Shown: positions 33,793-46,762, numbered from the stretch's first letter. The stretch: 64,000 nt of DNA from Ampullaceana balthica (GCA_944989445.1 CALYLW010000500.1:62001-126000); one strand, 5' to 3'. The notes: generated by a model not told the origin, from the letters alone. Numbers and translations: made by a program.

Positions 33793-34639
33793 CCCTATCG
33801 TATTTTTATATTGTCTACCAAGTTGTTATATACAAAGTTTGTTTAAGATCCATCAATTTACCTAATAGCTAACGCTTAAACTAATTTTATGTAGGTCATA
33901 TAAGAAAAAAATCATATTATGGGCCACCGGCGCCCCATGAGTGTTGAATTTTGCACACACAAAAATTGCCAGTGACCATCCCAGGAGTGTACTCAAATGT
34001 CTCCAAAAGTTTCATGGCGCTCGGATGAATGGTTTAGTCAGCTATAAAGGGCATACATACATACATACATACTTTGATTTATATATATATTTATATATGT
34101 ATGTATATATGTATATATATATAGATTGAATTATTATCTTATATCACTTCTAAAGAAATACGTATTTCTTAAAGGAATTTCGGAGGAATATAAAATTTTA
34201 ATTTAGCCTAAACTGAAAAGACAATGGTGAAATTGGTGGTTTATTTAAGTTTATAAAGATATTTAGGCTCGAAGTAACCCTGCCTAAAATAATATAATTA
34301 ATTCGAACATTGCTTACAACTGTCTTAAGTAATGCAAGGCTTCTCTAAAATTATTTTAATAAACCATTAATGAACATCAATTATGAATACACCAAAATTG
34401 TCTAATCTATTTCTATTTTGGCTATTGAGCATGCCATGGCTGAAAACATTGATACATGAAAGATTGAGCCATTAGGAAAAAACATAAAACTTTAATTTCA
34501 TTAAAGAAATTAAGTATTTCTTTTTACCTAGTGTTCTTATTATTACTTCCTAATTAATTTTTTTCCTTCACTTTATAGCGTTAACATATTTTTTCGCAAA
34601 TTTGATTTCTGCCCCGGGTGGCACATACCCACGCTACGC

Positions 34640-34910
34640 AGCTGATTGTATCAAAATTTCAGATCGATCGAATGTACCGTAATTTAATTAATTAATTGTT
34701 AGATTATCTCTATGTATCTATGTAGCATGTGTGTCTTCTGCTATAGTTGACGTCCACGGGTCACTGGAGTTCACTCCAGCCATCAATGACCACATCCCTG
34801 TGTTTTACAGCAAGGGGAGTTAAGTCACGTTGTAAATATATATCTCATATATAAGATAAGTGATTTATAGTCAAAAACTTTGTTGTTACAGGTTGTTTCA
34901 TTTCTCGTTT
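34640..34910 (+). repeat. Dispersed repeat family 2, partial copy
   Basis: Contains TCAAAATTTCAGATCGATCG, TACCGTAATTTAATTA, TGATTTATAGTCAAAAACTT. The left part is missing. Confidence 0.65.
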
Positions 34911-35136
34911 AGCCCTGTTGTCGTAAATATTGAGTATGACTTTTTTCACATTCTGGGTAGTCTATCGAAATTGTCTGACACATGTTTGTTATATTATTTT
35001 AGCTAAACGAACATTTATGCCAAGGCTGTCAGTTTTACAAACGGTTGTGAATTACACAGCTTATCTGTTATGGAGCTTTGGCTTTCAGTGGGTTTTTAAA
35101 ATTGTGACATAATGCATATAAACTGATCGTTTCACC

Positions 35137-35893
35137 CACAAAACGGCCCCGTACAAAACGCCCCCGGACAAAACGGCCCTGGTGTAACTTGTTTTGTTTT
35201 ACTTAGTATCTTGTAGGCGTTCTCTCAATACAAAACCTTGTACACAATAATCCTCTGAAGAACTGGTTTCAATAAAACAAATTTAATATCTACACTATGC
35301 ACAATACATATATAATTTGAGGTTATACAATGTGGAGTGCTGAGCCACACAATCCGTCATTTAACACCAGAATTCTGACAACACTGATCATAATCTCGAA
35401 CGTTCTTCCCGCGCTTTCACTCACGTTACCCTTTCCGTCATCCAACTCGTGATTCACACGTGACACCTGGACACAACGGCCCCGACAAATGGGCTCCGAC
35501 ATAACGGCCCCGTCAAAACGGCCCTGGACTAATAGATGGACTAATAGTAGAAATACAATCAAATATATATATTCGTATTTTTTACTCACCGATTCAGTGT
35601 CAGGTTTAGTTCTCAAGAAACAATAATAATGACATCACAAGAAAGAATTTAATAGCCTTTACTCGATATGGCACCAAGTCACGGTTGTTTGTTGACAAGA
35701 AATAATATAATAACATCACAAGAATTAATTTTACAATTTTAACATTTTTTTAAGGATGAAAAATCTTACAAAAGCTTAAAATGCAAAAAATATAAATATT
35801 TTGTTTAAGAAATGTGAACAATTTCCTGGGGCCGTTTTGACCAGGACCGTTATGTCGGGGCCGTTTTGTCCGGGGTCGTTTTGACGGGTAATG
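35137..35893. mobile_element. Palindromic MITE with repeated AAAACGGCCCC ends
   Basis: The left end (TTTCACCCACAAAACGGCCC onward) and right end (GGGGTCGTTTTGACGGGTAA) are inverted repeats built of a ~15-base motif (A)CAAAACGGCCCCGG(A) repeated three to four times. A further block lies inside at about 35470-35525 in the left-end orientation. No coding content. Confidence 0.75.
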
Positions 35894-37771
35894 AACTTAT
35901 CAGAAATGGCTGCTAAACAAAATTAATTCATAGAAAGAAATATTTTTCAGATATTAGTTAATTAATGATATAATTAAAATACTGTTATTCTTAATTTAAA
36001 CTATGTTTAAATTCTTAAAAGTTGAAAATAAGAGATGTACTTAAGACCGGAATAGCATGTGGGCTACATTTTTTTAAGGTTTTATTCTGATGTTATTGGT
36101 GTGTTGTTGTTGGGGTTTTTTTCCCAACTTTTCTTAGTGAAGCTTATTATTAACTAAATAACCTATCCTCAAGCATAAGCATTAGGATATATTTATAAAA
36201 TGAGGATATGCAAATTGTATAAATATACTCATCAAAGCTTGAGTGTGTGTCAAATAATTTTTTGTTATATAATTTAATCATTTTTACCCTAGAATTTCCG
36301 CGATGAAGAAAACTTCAGTTTTCGTTTCACGAGATAAGTAGCAACTCTAAAGAAATTAAGCCTCTTTAATTAACTGATTGACTGAAGAACTATTCATGTT
36401 TACTATGATACAGCATTACAGCATATATATGATACAGTAAAACTGACTTAGCTGTTCTAATGATATGTTCTTATGTTTTAGTCACACACATCAGCCAAGC
36501 TGTTGACCATCGTCCATTTCTTCTCTCTGAGGGGCCCACGATCCATGCTCTGATCATTATTGCTCTGCGGTCATAAAAGATCTTTTTCCCTTTGCTAAGG
36601 AATAAATACCATCTAAATAGATTTATTCTATAAGGTAAGATGGTTTTGTTTATAATTTTATTTGTTAAATTATATTTCTTTCCAATTTGATTTTTTGAAA
36701 TAATAAAATTCTTTTGCCATTTTTTTCGAACACATGTGCAAAATTTGTATGGAACTTCCGTTGAGAATAATAAAATAACTGCCATAAGACATGGCTGGTT
36801 TTTATCCATTCTGTTATCCAGAGTTTGAAGGAGAGCTTCCTTTTAGTAATCCATGCTGTCGCATAGTCTGTCACGTATCGCTGCTCATACTTGAAACATG
36901 ACATGAGTGCCATGCACTTGTGATGTGAGCTTCCGCCCCAGTAGGCAACATTCACCAGACGGCGCAAAAAATTCCAATATTTGTTTTTGAACAGTTTTTC
37001 CCTTTCTCTTCTATATGGGACCTAATTCAGATTTCGTGTTGCTTCGATTTAGCTTTTATTGCCGAATTGATTAGATCGATTTTACTAGGGCCGCACCCCT
37101 CGCAGATTTGATGACAATTATAGGAAATATACTTTTATTCTTTCAGAGCCGGTATGTTTCTGTACTGCAAATGTCTAGTGTACTTGGGGGAGATAAGTTT
37201 TTAGTTTCAGTCTTGGCAATAGTTGCAATTGTCAAAAGCTTTATGAAAGAAATTAACTTTCTAAAAAAAAGTAATTAATGATGGAAAAGATATAAAATGC
37301 AAACAAATCTAACAACATTATTGAGCTGGCCACACAATCCCTTGCTCGTTAGTGGTGGCTAAATAAAACTTGTGAACTCTACTTCACTTGTCCCATAGTC
37401 CGTCATGGACTGGAATGGGGGGGGGGTTCTCATATTATTTGGGAAGATATATTTAATTAATATTTTTAAATCTATTTGTTGATTATCTTGATCTTTATTT
37501 TATTGTTGTTTTATCCCTACAACATTTAACTAAATACCAATCCTAATTGAGACTGGGCCCTAACGAGGAAAACAACAGCCACCGGAGAGAACCTAAAACT
37601 TGCGCTCCATAAAATTTAAAATATATAAACACATTTTTTCTGATGGGGTTTACACTTTAATAATGCTTATTGAAAAACTTTACTAAATAATTAAATATTG
37701 ATTATCAAATTTAATATCCATCAATTTTCTATTCAAAAGCGTCAACAACTTACGTCACGATATACTTGAAA
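35894..37771. other. No gene identified
   Basis: AT-rich. Minus-strand open segments at 36471-36967 (two overlapping frames of ~100 codons) show no recognised domain and weak codon bias; possibly an old transposon or gene remnant. Confidence 0.3.
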
Positions 37772-38067
37772 CATCGTATCCCTATAATTGTACAACTGTC
37801 AATACATCGTACCCCTATAATTGTACAACTGTCAATACATCGTATCCCTATAATTGTACAACTGTCAATACATCGTATCCCTATAATTGTACAACTGTCA
37901 ATACATCGTATCCCTATAATTGTACAACTGTCAATACATCGTATCCCTATAATTGTACAACTGTCAATACATCGTATCCCTACAATTGTACAACTGTCAA
38001 TACATCGTATCCCTATAATTGCACAACTGTCAATACATCGTATCCCTATAATTGTACAACTGTCAAT
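37772..38067. repeat. 33-bp minisatellite, 9 copies
   Basis: The unit is CATCGTATCCCTATAATTGT followed by ACAACTGTCAATA. Only three or four substitutions across the array. The unit is divisible by three, which keeps both strands open. Confidence 0.97.
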
Positions 38068-38082
38068 CTGCACTGCAAATCA

Positions 38083-38475
38083 GGACGCTAGTCAGTGTGG
38101 TCTGTGCGACATCTCACTTTAATTGACGCTACTCAGTCGCCTGTGCAACATCTCACTTTAATTGACGCTAGTCAGTGGTCTGTGCGACATCTCACTTTAA
38201 TTGACGCTACTCAGTCGCCTGTGCAACATCTCACTTTAATTGACGCTAGTCAGTGGTCTGTGCAACATCTCACTTTAATTGACGCTAGTCAGTGGTCTGT
38301 GCAACATCTCACTTTAATTGACGCTAGTCAGTGGTCTGTGCAACATCTCACTTTAATGGACGCTAGTCAGTGGTCTGTGCAACATCTCACTTTAATTGAC
38401 GCTAGTCAGTGGTCTGTGCAACATCTCACTTTAATTGACGCTAGTCAGTGGTCTGTGCAACATCTCACTTTAATT
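38083..38475. repeat. 39-bp minisatellite, ~10 copies
   Basis: The unit is GACGCTAGTCAGTGGTCTGT followed by GCAACATCTCACTTTAATT; the first copies alternate with a variant CTACTCAGTCGCCTGT. It starts only 15 bases after the end of the 33-bp array. Confidence 0.97.
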
Positions 38476-39187
38476 GCATTTGCTTTTCACTTATAGCCAC
38501 TCCTAGTTCACCTCACTAGACAGCACGCATTATCCAAACTCAGTCACTCAAGTCACGTGTTCAAACAATGTAATCCCAAGAAACACGTCTTAAAATTCCC
38601 TCGTCACAACATTCCCTAATTTTAGACTCCCCACCCCCTGTTCCTTTCATTTCAAAGGATGGTATTACCATTGGTAAAATCCTCTGACCATTCCCCGATT
38701 TTTCGGCGTCATTCTTGAATTACGTCATAATTCTTTGACTGTTTTAACTCTATAGTTTGATAAACCAGTACTCACTCACCATCCATCCATTGTGTAGTTC
38801 AGGGTTCATCCTCAGTTACGACATACATTCTTCAGAATTAAATTTCTTGAATTTAAGAATGAAAAATGTAGCATTGCATGTGATTATCCTCGACCCTAGC
38901 TCTTCTACTGCCTAAAACTGTACCTTTCTTAGAGTTAGAGAGTATGTTTTCAAAGTATCACACACCATCACCACCAAGTGTGACTCTAATTAAATCAAAT
39001 TTCCTTTCGAACTTTCTCCCACAATCAATAATATAATCCCATTTGCATAAAACAGCCTTATTTTTGGATAATGATGAGATATAAAGGTTTAAGGAGTAAT
39101 AATAAATGAGATATTATCATGGAATCCCCAAAAGTCAATGAGGTTATTAAAAATTCAAAGAAAATCTTAGACTTTATAAAGTAAAGT
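38476..39187. other. No gene seen
   Basis: Unremarkable AT-rich sequence with no feature recognised. Confidence 0.3.
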
Positions 39188-39425
39188 GAAACTTTTACAG
39201 ATTCTGTTGTAATAATAGAAAACTAAAATGCGACCTTATTTTGTGAGACCTGTACTAGAATATGCATCTTCTGTATGGGACAAATCCACCAAAGAAAACA
39301 TTGATAAACTAGCAAAAATTCAAACAAGAGCTTTCAGATTTATTGCTGTAGTATATTCAAAATTGACTAGAGTAACACCATTACTTAAATCATTCAACCT
39401 TTTAAAACCTAGAGGATAGAAAAAC
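39188..39425 (+). pseudogene. LINE reverse transcriptase fragment
   Basis: Codes YFVRPVLEYASSVWDKST, KLAKIQTRAFRFI and TPLLKSFNLL, the (V/I)RPxLEYASxVWDP...KLExVQRRAARFV pattern of jockey/CR1-type LINE ORF2. Short and truncated. Confidence 0.85.
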
Positions 39426-39880
39426 AAAGAACAAAGTAGTAATAATACATAATTAAAGGCAATTAATTCTAAGCTTAGAAATATCCTTTGTAAAACGATT
39501 ATATAACAATTTCTTTAAAGAAATAAGTTCAAGCAAGTTTTATGGCAGGTATCGCATGAGTAGCAGTAAAACCTTCATTAACCATCTGTCCTGTACGCAC
39601 CACTCGAAGTGAGCCAAATCCCCTTACGACTTACTCGCTAATCCACGTAATGAACACGCCTCAAGTATTTGTATTGAACACCAGCAGACGGACACCGACG
39701 ATATGTTATTTCTCGTTGGACTCTCACTTGTTTGAACTGCCTTGGAATACGAGCATAAATTTTAGCGTCATCACGTGAATATCTACATGGAATCTGCAAT
39801 GTTATATTTCTCAATACAGGGAAATGTGAATTTATTAAGTGAATAATTTTATTCCTCTAGGCTATCTTCAATGTGTTTCG

Positions 39881-41364
39881 TGTTCATGGACTCTCAATGT
39901 TTGTAATATCAAGTTAATTGTTGTTCATGGACTCTCAATGTTTGTAATATCAAGTTAATTGTTGTTCATGGACTCTCAATGTTTGTAATATCAAGTTAAT
40001 TGTTGTTCATGGACTCTCAATGTTTGTAATATCAAGTTAATTGTTGTTCATGGACTCTCAATGTTTGTAATATCAAGTTAATTGTTGTTCATGGACTCTC
40101 AATGTTTGTAATATCAAGTTAATTGTTGTTCATGGACTCTCAATGTTTGTAATATCAAGTTAATTGTTGTTCATGGACTCTCAATGTTTGTAATATCAAG
40201 TTAATTGTTGTTCATGGACTCTCAATGTTTGTAATATCAAGTTAATTGTTGTTCATGGACTCTCAATGTTTGTAATATCAAGTTAATTGTTGTTCATGGA
40301 CTCTCAATGTTTGTAATATCAAGTTAATTGTTGTTCATGGACTCTCAATGTTTGTAATATCAAGTTAATTGTTGTTCATGGACTCTCAATGTTTGTAATA
40401 TCAAGTTAATTGTTGTTCATGGACTCTCAATGTTTGTAATATCAAGTTAATTGTTGTTCATGGACTCTCAATGTTTGTAATATCAAGTTAATTGTTGTTC
40501 ATGGACTCTCAATGTTTGTAATATCAAGTTAATTGTTGTTCATGGACTCTCAATGTTTGTAATATCAAGTTAATTGTTGTTCATGGACTCTCAATGTTTG
40601 TAATATCAAGTTAATTGTTGTTCATGGACTCTCAATGTTTGTAATATCAAGTTAATTGTTGTTCATGGACTCTCAATGTTTGTAATATCAAGTTAATTGT
40701 TGTTCATGGACTCTCAATGTTTGTAATATCAAGTTAATTGTTGTTCATGGACTCTCAATGTTTGTAATATCAAGTTAATTGTTGTTCATGGACTCTCAAT
40801 GTTTGTAATATCAAGTTAATTGTTGTTCATGGACTCTCAATGTTTGTAATATCAAGTTAATTGTTGTTCATGGACTCTCAATGTTTGTAATATCAAGTTA
40901 ATTGTTGTTCATGGACTCTCAATGTTTGTAATATCAAGTTAATTGTTGTTCATGGACTCTCAATGTTTGTAATATCAAGTTAATTGTTGTTCATGGACTC
41001 TCAATGTTTGTAATATCAAGTTAATTGTTGTTCATGGACTCTCAATGTTTGTAATATCAAGTTAATTGTTGTTCATGGACTCTCAATGTTTGTAATATCA
41101 AGTTAATTGTTGTTCATGGACTCTCAATGTTTGTAATATCAAGTTAATTGTTGTTCATGGACTCTCAATGTTTGTAATATCAAGTTAATTGTTGTTCATG
41201 GACTCTCAATGTTTGTAATATCAAGTTAATTGTTGTTCATGGACTCTCAATGTTTGTAATATCAAGTTAATTGTTGTTCATGGACTCTCAATGTTTGTAA
41301 TATCAAGTTAATTGTTGTTCATGGACTCTCAATGTTTGTAATATCAAGTTAATTGTTGTTCATG
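39881..41364. repeat. 41-bp minisatellite, 36 copies, essentially identical
   Basis: The unit is TGTTCATGGACTCTCAATGT followed by TTGTAATATCAAGTTAATTGT. From the first TGTTCATG at 39881 to the last at 41357 is 1476 bases, exactly 36 units, and no substitution was seen in any copy. It is unrelated in sequence to the 41-bp array at 459-1742. Confidence 0.98.
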
Positions 41365-42600
41365 TAAGATTTATGTCATTTTTTCAATAAATTAATATTT
41401 TTAAAAAAAATAATTTAATCATCTTGCGTAGAATTTTTAACTTCTTCTATGATATAAAATAGGTAAGTTAAATTCAAAATAAATTGTAACATCTTATATT
41501 GAAAAAAGGGAAATCTTTGGGAAAGTATCGATATTAATCAATATTTATTATAAAGTGCTTGAAAAACAGCTTTTGCCAAGTGTCAAGACTATATTTCGTT
41601 AAGGTCCAAAAGTCTTTGAAAATCAACATTTATTTTTAGAGTCTGGCACGTTGTTTTGTGTTTCATTTCTATTAAATAATAAACACTAAACCTTTCCAGA
41701 TATTTTGCGGATATTCAATAATCTCCTTTGATTATAAAATACAAAAAAGAGACACACAATTAGTCTTAATAAAACAATAAATGCAAGGCTTTATTATAGA
41801 CAGACACAGGTGTAGGTAGGGGTTTCGGTAAATGCTTTCATTAGTAAAAAAAATAACAACTAAACAAATGTGTTTAAATTTAATTAACATAGTATCTTCA
41901 CGTACACAAAATCATATTTTGTTGCTACAAAATTTGAATGAAGCAATATAATTATTAGCCGTCAGGATTAAAGATTACTATTTAATTATTTTACAAATTT
42001 AAACTGCGATAAAGCTTTCAATAAGAATATAAGAGGCACTGCACCTGTATTTGTCTTATAATAAAGCTTTAAATTTAATGATTTAGTTATAAAATTCTTG
42101 AGTGCCACTTGTGTTCAAGCCTTATTAGCATTTTATGGTATTTTTGACATTTACACTCTTTGATTATCAAACAAAACAACATTGATACACAATTGTTGGA
42201 TTAAGCAGGTTCTTATATCGCACCAGCCTGCCAATCAGTTCATGAGTATTAATGTCATAACGATGCAGCAACACACTTTTAAAATAGCAAAAAGCAATCT
42301 ATTTTGTAACGTTTTGATTGAAACTGATATAGTAAGGAGCTTAAACAATTTAACGCGTCGCGTCAAGTGACATAACCACTATCAGTGGGGTTTATCTCCC
42401 TTCAGTGATACAGTCCACCGCTTATTTCACACTCATCACCACTTTTTCCCTATTTGGCCTCCCTTTACTTTCAGTAATTAGTCCTTGTGCAATAAAAACA
42501 TTATAATAAATTGACAAAATTATACATTACAATAAATTATTTTATAACTAATTCAATTTGCAGACAATAATTTATTTTGTTTTTACTTCATAAGTTTCAT
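41365..42600. other. No gene seen
   Basis: AT-rich; no repeats or coding character. Confidence 0.35.
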
Positions 42601-42617
42601 ATATTGCTGTCCTATAG

Positions 42618-43020
42618 ATAATAATAATAATAAATTGGAAATTTTTATAGCTGTTTCCCAGCAAGGAGCCGGGCTCACAGAGTTTTACAAGGAGATAATA
42701 ACATACATATAATAATTTAAATATACATTCTCTTCATAATGACCACATAAATAACAGTACAATACACATAAGCAACGTTTAGTGTTTCTTTAATTTTGAA
42801 AATAAATTTTGAAAAGATGCGTCTTAAGTGCAGTCTTGAAGGACATGGTAGATGGAATACTCCGGATGTGTAATGGTAGAGAATTCCATTGTTTGGCTGC
42901 ACAAAAAGAGAATGACTTTCACCAAATGTTTTAGTTCGTGTCTTAGGAACACGGAGAATGCGCGTGTCTGCAGAAGAGCGTAGCTGACGACTTGGTGAGT
43001 AGACCGACAGATAGGAAGGG
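42618..43020 (-). pseudogene. LINE (L2/CR1-like) ORF2 end and 3' tail
   Basis: The minus strand from about 43020 codes CPSYLSVYSPSRQLRSSADT and a RVPKTRTKTFGE segment; after a frameshift it continues with an equivalent of WNSLP. This is the SRxLRSSxxxxLxVPRTRTKTFGERSF pattern of L2/CR1 ORF2. A (TTATTA)n tract at 42618-42632 would be the 3' tail. Confidence 0.8.
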
Positions 43021-43670
43021 CATGAGTCAGAAAAGAAGTTATAAATATATAATAACATTTTATATTATCATTGACATTTTGAAAATTATCTTTCAACTGA
43101 AGAGTAACGAGACGATACTTAAAAAAACAGAATCTCCTCAATCTCAAATAGTGAGCGTCTCAGAAGGGAAGTGATAGGCGTAGGAACTGGAAAACATAAC
43201 GATAGAGTAGTACGAAGGGAGCGAATCTTTACCTGATATATGTGGTGTTAAGGACATGCAGAGAGATCTTGGCAAATAAGGGAGACGATAAGTGAAAAGT
43301 GTGAGAACCAATAACAATAGTGAGTTTAAATAACGAGTTTTATTTTATTCTAGTAAATTTCAAATGTCGATGGGTGGCGGTGGTGATTCGTTCATTTCTG
43401 TGTTAAAATATCATTCGTCGATGAAAATGGGAATAAGCAGGTACAAAAGATCTATTTGATGTCCTGTGATAAAGTGTTTTGGTTGTGATAATGTTGTGTT
43501 TAATGATGTAGCAATTCAAATAATAGCTATAATAACGAATGTAATTTGTATTGAATGTTTGTGGCAAATTTATTTACAATATCTCAAAAAATAAATAAAG
43601 ACAATGACTATTGTTCAGTCTGTAGTCACCTTAAATGGCTACACTAGATTATGCTCCATATCATGACATT

Positions 43671-44176
43671 TAAAAAACCCGTAAAAAAACAAGTTTTTTA
43701 CTATAAATCCTTTATATACGAGACATAAATAAAAGAATGTTCATTATAATACGCAGCGCAAGACAATACTAAAATACACAATTTTAGTATAAATTAGTTA
43801 TATCTCGTAAAACATGTTTAATATAATGCGCACCGATCGGGAATATATTTTTAAAAATTATAGTCCATATAATACGCACCGAATCGCGCAACAGGAAAGT
43901 ATTAAAAAGGTCGTTCAATATAATACGCACCGCGACACTATCTCAAAAAATAACATGATACATAAAGATAAATAAAATAATCTAAAAATGCAATAATTTA
44001 ATGACGGGACATGCGATCGATCTGAAATTTTGATGCATCGTTTTTATCATCAGCACAAAACTGCCTGCAAAACAGCTTACGAGGAAGTGGGTTACAAATA
44101 GATCCAAGTTTTTTCGACAAACAAGCAAACAAACAAGCAAGCAAGGGCCCAGACACCACGAGTTAATGTAAAGGAT
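43671..44176 (-). repeat. Dispersed repeat family 2, full copy
   Basis: Minus-strand copy with ACTCGTGGTGTCTG at one end and TTTTTACGGGTTTTTT at the other, with AAATCCTTTA at both edges in inverted orientation. Carries several ATATTATACGCACCG-like motifs. Confidence 0.8.
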
Positions 44177-45884
44177 TTATTATTCGTCGCCACTCCTTCT
44201 TCAACAAAAAATACCACAATAATTACTCTAGAAATTGCTCAATAAATTTAAATCGATACATTGAGTCCTTTCCCATAAATCCTATTGAATATGTTCAGTA
44301 CTTTTGATAAATCTTAACTTGTTCAAATGATAATATCTTATAACAAATCTTGAGGTTACGACGAGGACAGATTTTTTTAAAAAAATGAAATATCATCATT
44401 AATTACGGTTATTTTAAATTTAGTGCTTTTGGTGTCTGAGATAAAACTCAATTTTGGTAACATATTATATAAGTATATAAATACACCTTTTTCACAATTA
44501 GCCTAACATTATTTGCATTGGTCTCATTGGTGAAGTAAGGGTAATTGTCCTCCCATTTTATAAGACAATGTTAATTAGGCGAAATAGACTACTTACATTG
44601 AAATGACACTCTTATTACCAGATGAATAAAGCCACCAAATGCCAAAGATATTTGGTGCTGGTCTTTGAAAAAACAAACCGGTCTAAGAATAAACTCAATG
44701 TCGTGCTATTTAGAGTTGAGAAGAGGAAGCACTATAAAAGCTCTAAAAAAATCAATATGGTTGCATAATCATTATCAAACAAGTTCTATAATCAATGATA
44801 AAGTGTATTTATTCAATAGGAAGAGGGGTTTCCGGTTTCGCAATTTAGTTAGTCACGGCCTGATTTAATCAGCAAGTAATGTTAAAAGGTATTTTGTTCA
44901 AATGCAACCCGCCACGTCAATCTCCACTCGAATGGCTATGTTAACACAAACGCCTTTTCTTTCAATGTTTTATTTTTCTTTAATGTTAATTTTTGCAATT
45001 GAAGGTTTTCTGTATCGATATTAGGGAGTCTGTGCCTCTGATGCTGTTGCTAGTTTTAAATAATGCCTGTTGTGAAATACACCTTTAAAAATTTAAATTT
45101 GTAAAAACTTTCCTTTAGAGTTTAGGGTAATAATTGTTCTTGGAAGTCATATTTATGAAAGATCGGTCTTACGTAACATTGTTTATCATTGAAAGAATGT
45201 GATTTCTTTTCTGCATTTATTTCTCTAGCCTCAACACGGCTTTCCCTTTTATTCTTTTACATGTTATATATTAGAATTAAGTGGAAATTATATTTTCTCT
45301 TTTTCATACATCTGTTATTTCCAACTTGTTTCAAATTAAAATTGAAAAAAATCATAACTTGTATGGCCATTTATAGAAGAAACATTGCAGTAAATGTCTT
45401 AAGACAAGATTGATGATAAGAATGAGGAAAAAGAAGGGGGGCGTAATAATGTCAACACCTCAATCTTTAGATGTCATTGAGAAATGATCTCAAGTGCTTG
45501 GCGTGACGCGAGAAAAATCCTTTAGAGAAAATCGAAACGTGTCGTTCCCTGCCAGCCATTGTTCTGCAACAATGGATCCTGATTGCATGTTGGCTCACAG
45601 ATGGTGGCCCGTGCAATGACGCCATTAGCGTGCTGGGACAATTTCCCTTTCATCACTAGGGCTAATGGGTGTACTCTCGAACGGCGTTACGTCACTGCGC
45701 AAAGTTAACAACATGTTCTTCGTATCCAGAGGAATTTTCAGTTTACCTCCTATTCAAAACAAAAACAAAACCTAGATTTATTTTTAATATTTAAATATTT
45801 TTAATGATGCATAACAAATTGAATACAAAATACACAAACAAATTGTGTAATGAAAACAATAAAATTTGAGCTTTTATTATATAC
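44177..45884. other. No gene seen; GC-balanced island at 45470-45700
   Basis: AT-rich overall. The island is non-repetitive and unlike neighbouring DNA; it could be a conserved element, but nothing identifies it. Confidence 0.3.
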
Positions 45885-46680
45885 TAGACGCCCCGTGGCG
45901 TAGCATACGCCGCAGACTTGCTCATCGAGAGTGAAAAGAAAGTTGAGAAAGAACGGACACAAACTACAGCACGAAGAAATCAAAACAACGCGAGTGAACG
46001 TTGGTTTGGAACTGCCAACTCATTGTTTATTTTCGATACATTTGCAGGCGAAATTCGGTACACCCCTAATTCTATGAGTCAGCTGTAAAACGATAATCGG
46101 AGTTACATAATCGATAATCGGTTTTTCAAAAAACAAACAAAAACACACGCAATTAACAACCATAAATATGACTAACCCTCGCTAGGATCGGCCAAACAAA
46201 GTTTATGTTTAAGGGATGGTAGTAATAAATGGGAAGCAGGTAACAGCAACCTAAGTGTGCATGTCTTCACTTTTGCTCGCTATTTTTTATTTACTTGGTG
46301 CTGCTTTTTGTGTCTGTACTCTCCCCCCCAACCGTTCTTTGCACTGTATATGATGAGCCAGTCTGAGGCGTATGCTATGCAATAAAGAGGTAACAGAACG
46401 GGCACAAACAGACATTTTAAAAAATAAAAATAAATATTTGCCTGGGCTTGAACCCAGGACCTTCCTCGCATGAGGCGGACGTGTTAACCAGTACACTACG
46501 AATCTCACGTTTGCTGTGATGGAACAACGCAAGTGAAACGCAAGGGCCATTGTTGGTCACCCCTCCACTACCTTCGCTTGTCAACCGTTAACTGTGTTTG
46601 GTTGACCCGAGCGAGGGTCATTCGTCATGCTCTGTTGCACATACTTGCAGCTTACTAGCCTGGCATGGTCCCATGAAGAG
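45885..46680. mobile_element. Probable retroelement, unclassified
   Basis: Starts ACTAGACGCCCCGTGGCGTA, similar in style to the start of the element at 29119 (ACTAGCAGACCCGTCGTGCG), and contains a tRNA-Val-like segment on the minus strand. Right end uncertain; a (TA)n tract follows. Confidence 0.4.
46440..46506 (-). pseudogene. tRNA-Val-like sequence (SINE head or pseudo-tRNA)
   Basis: The minus strand reads TAGTGTACTGGTTAACACGT, then CCGCCTCATGCGAGGA, then a perfect T arm CTGGGTTCAAGCCCAG. This matches the order and sequence of eukaryotic tRNA-Val (CAC), with a deletion in the anticodon loop and no acceptor-stem pairing, so it is not a functional tRNA. Confidence 0.75.
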
Positions 46681-46685
46681 AATTA

Positions 46686-46712
46686 TATTATATATATATA
46701 TATATATTATAT

Positions 46713-46762
<50 letters not shown>

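Larger units (their letters stand above)
29119..34133 (+). mobile_element. Composite dispersed element, split by a hAT
   Basis: Starts ACTAGCAGACCCGTCGTGCG and ends with (CATA)n followed by a TA-rich tail. Outside the hAT it is built of 4-5 degenerate modules of about 200-270 bases, each with GGGCCC(C/A)..GGCCC, CATGGATATATTTATC and CAAGATCGTTAAAA. Class uncertain; the tail resembles those of non-LTR elements or their non-autonomous derivatives. Confidence 0.5.

Noticed and set aside
36471..36967. Minus-strand frames of 100-112 codons as a gene
   Set aside because: Two overlapping frames without domain, codon bias or splice support; noted only as unidentified.
46440..46506. Functional tRNA gene
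   Set aside because: No acceptor stem and a defective anticodon arm; classed as tRNA-derived.
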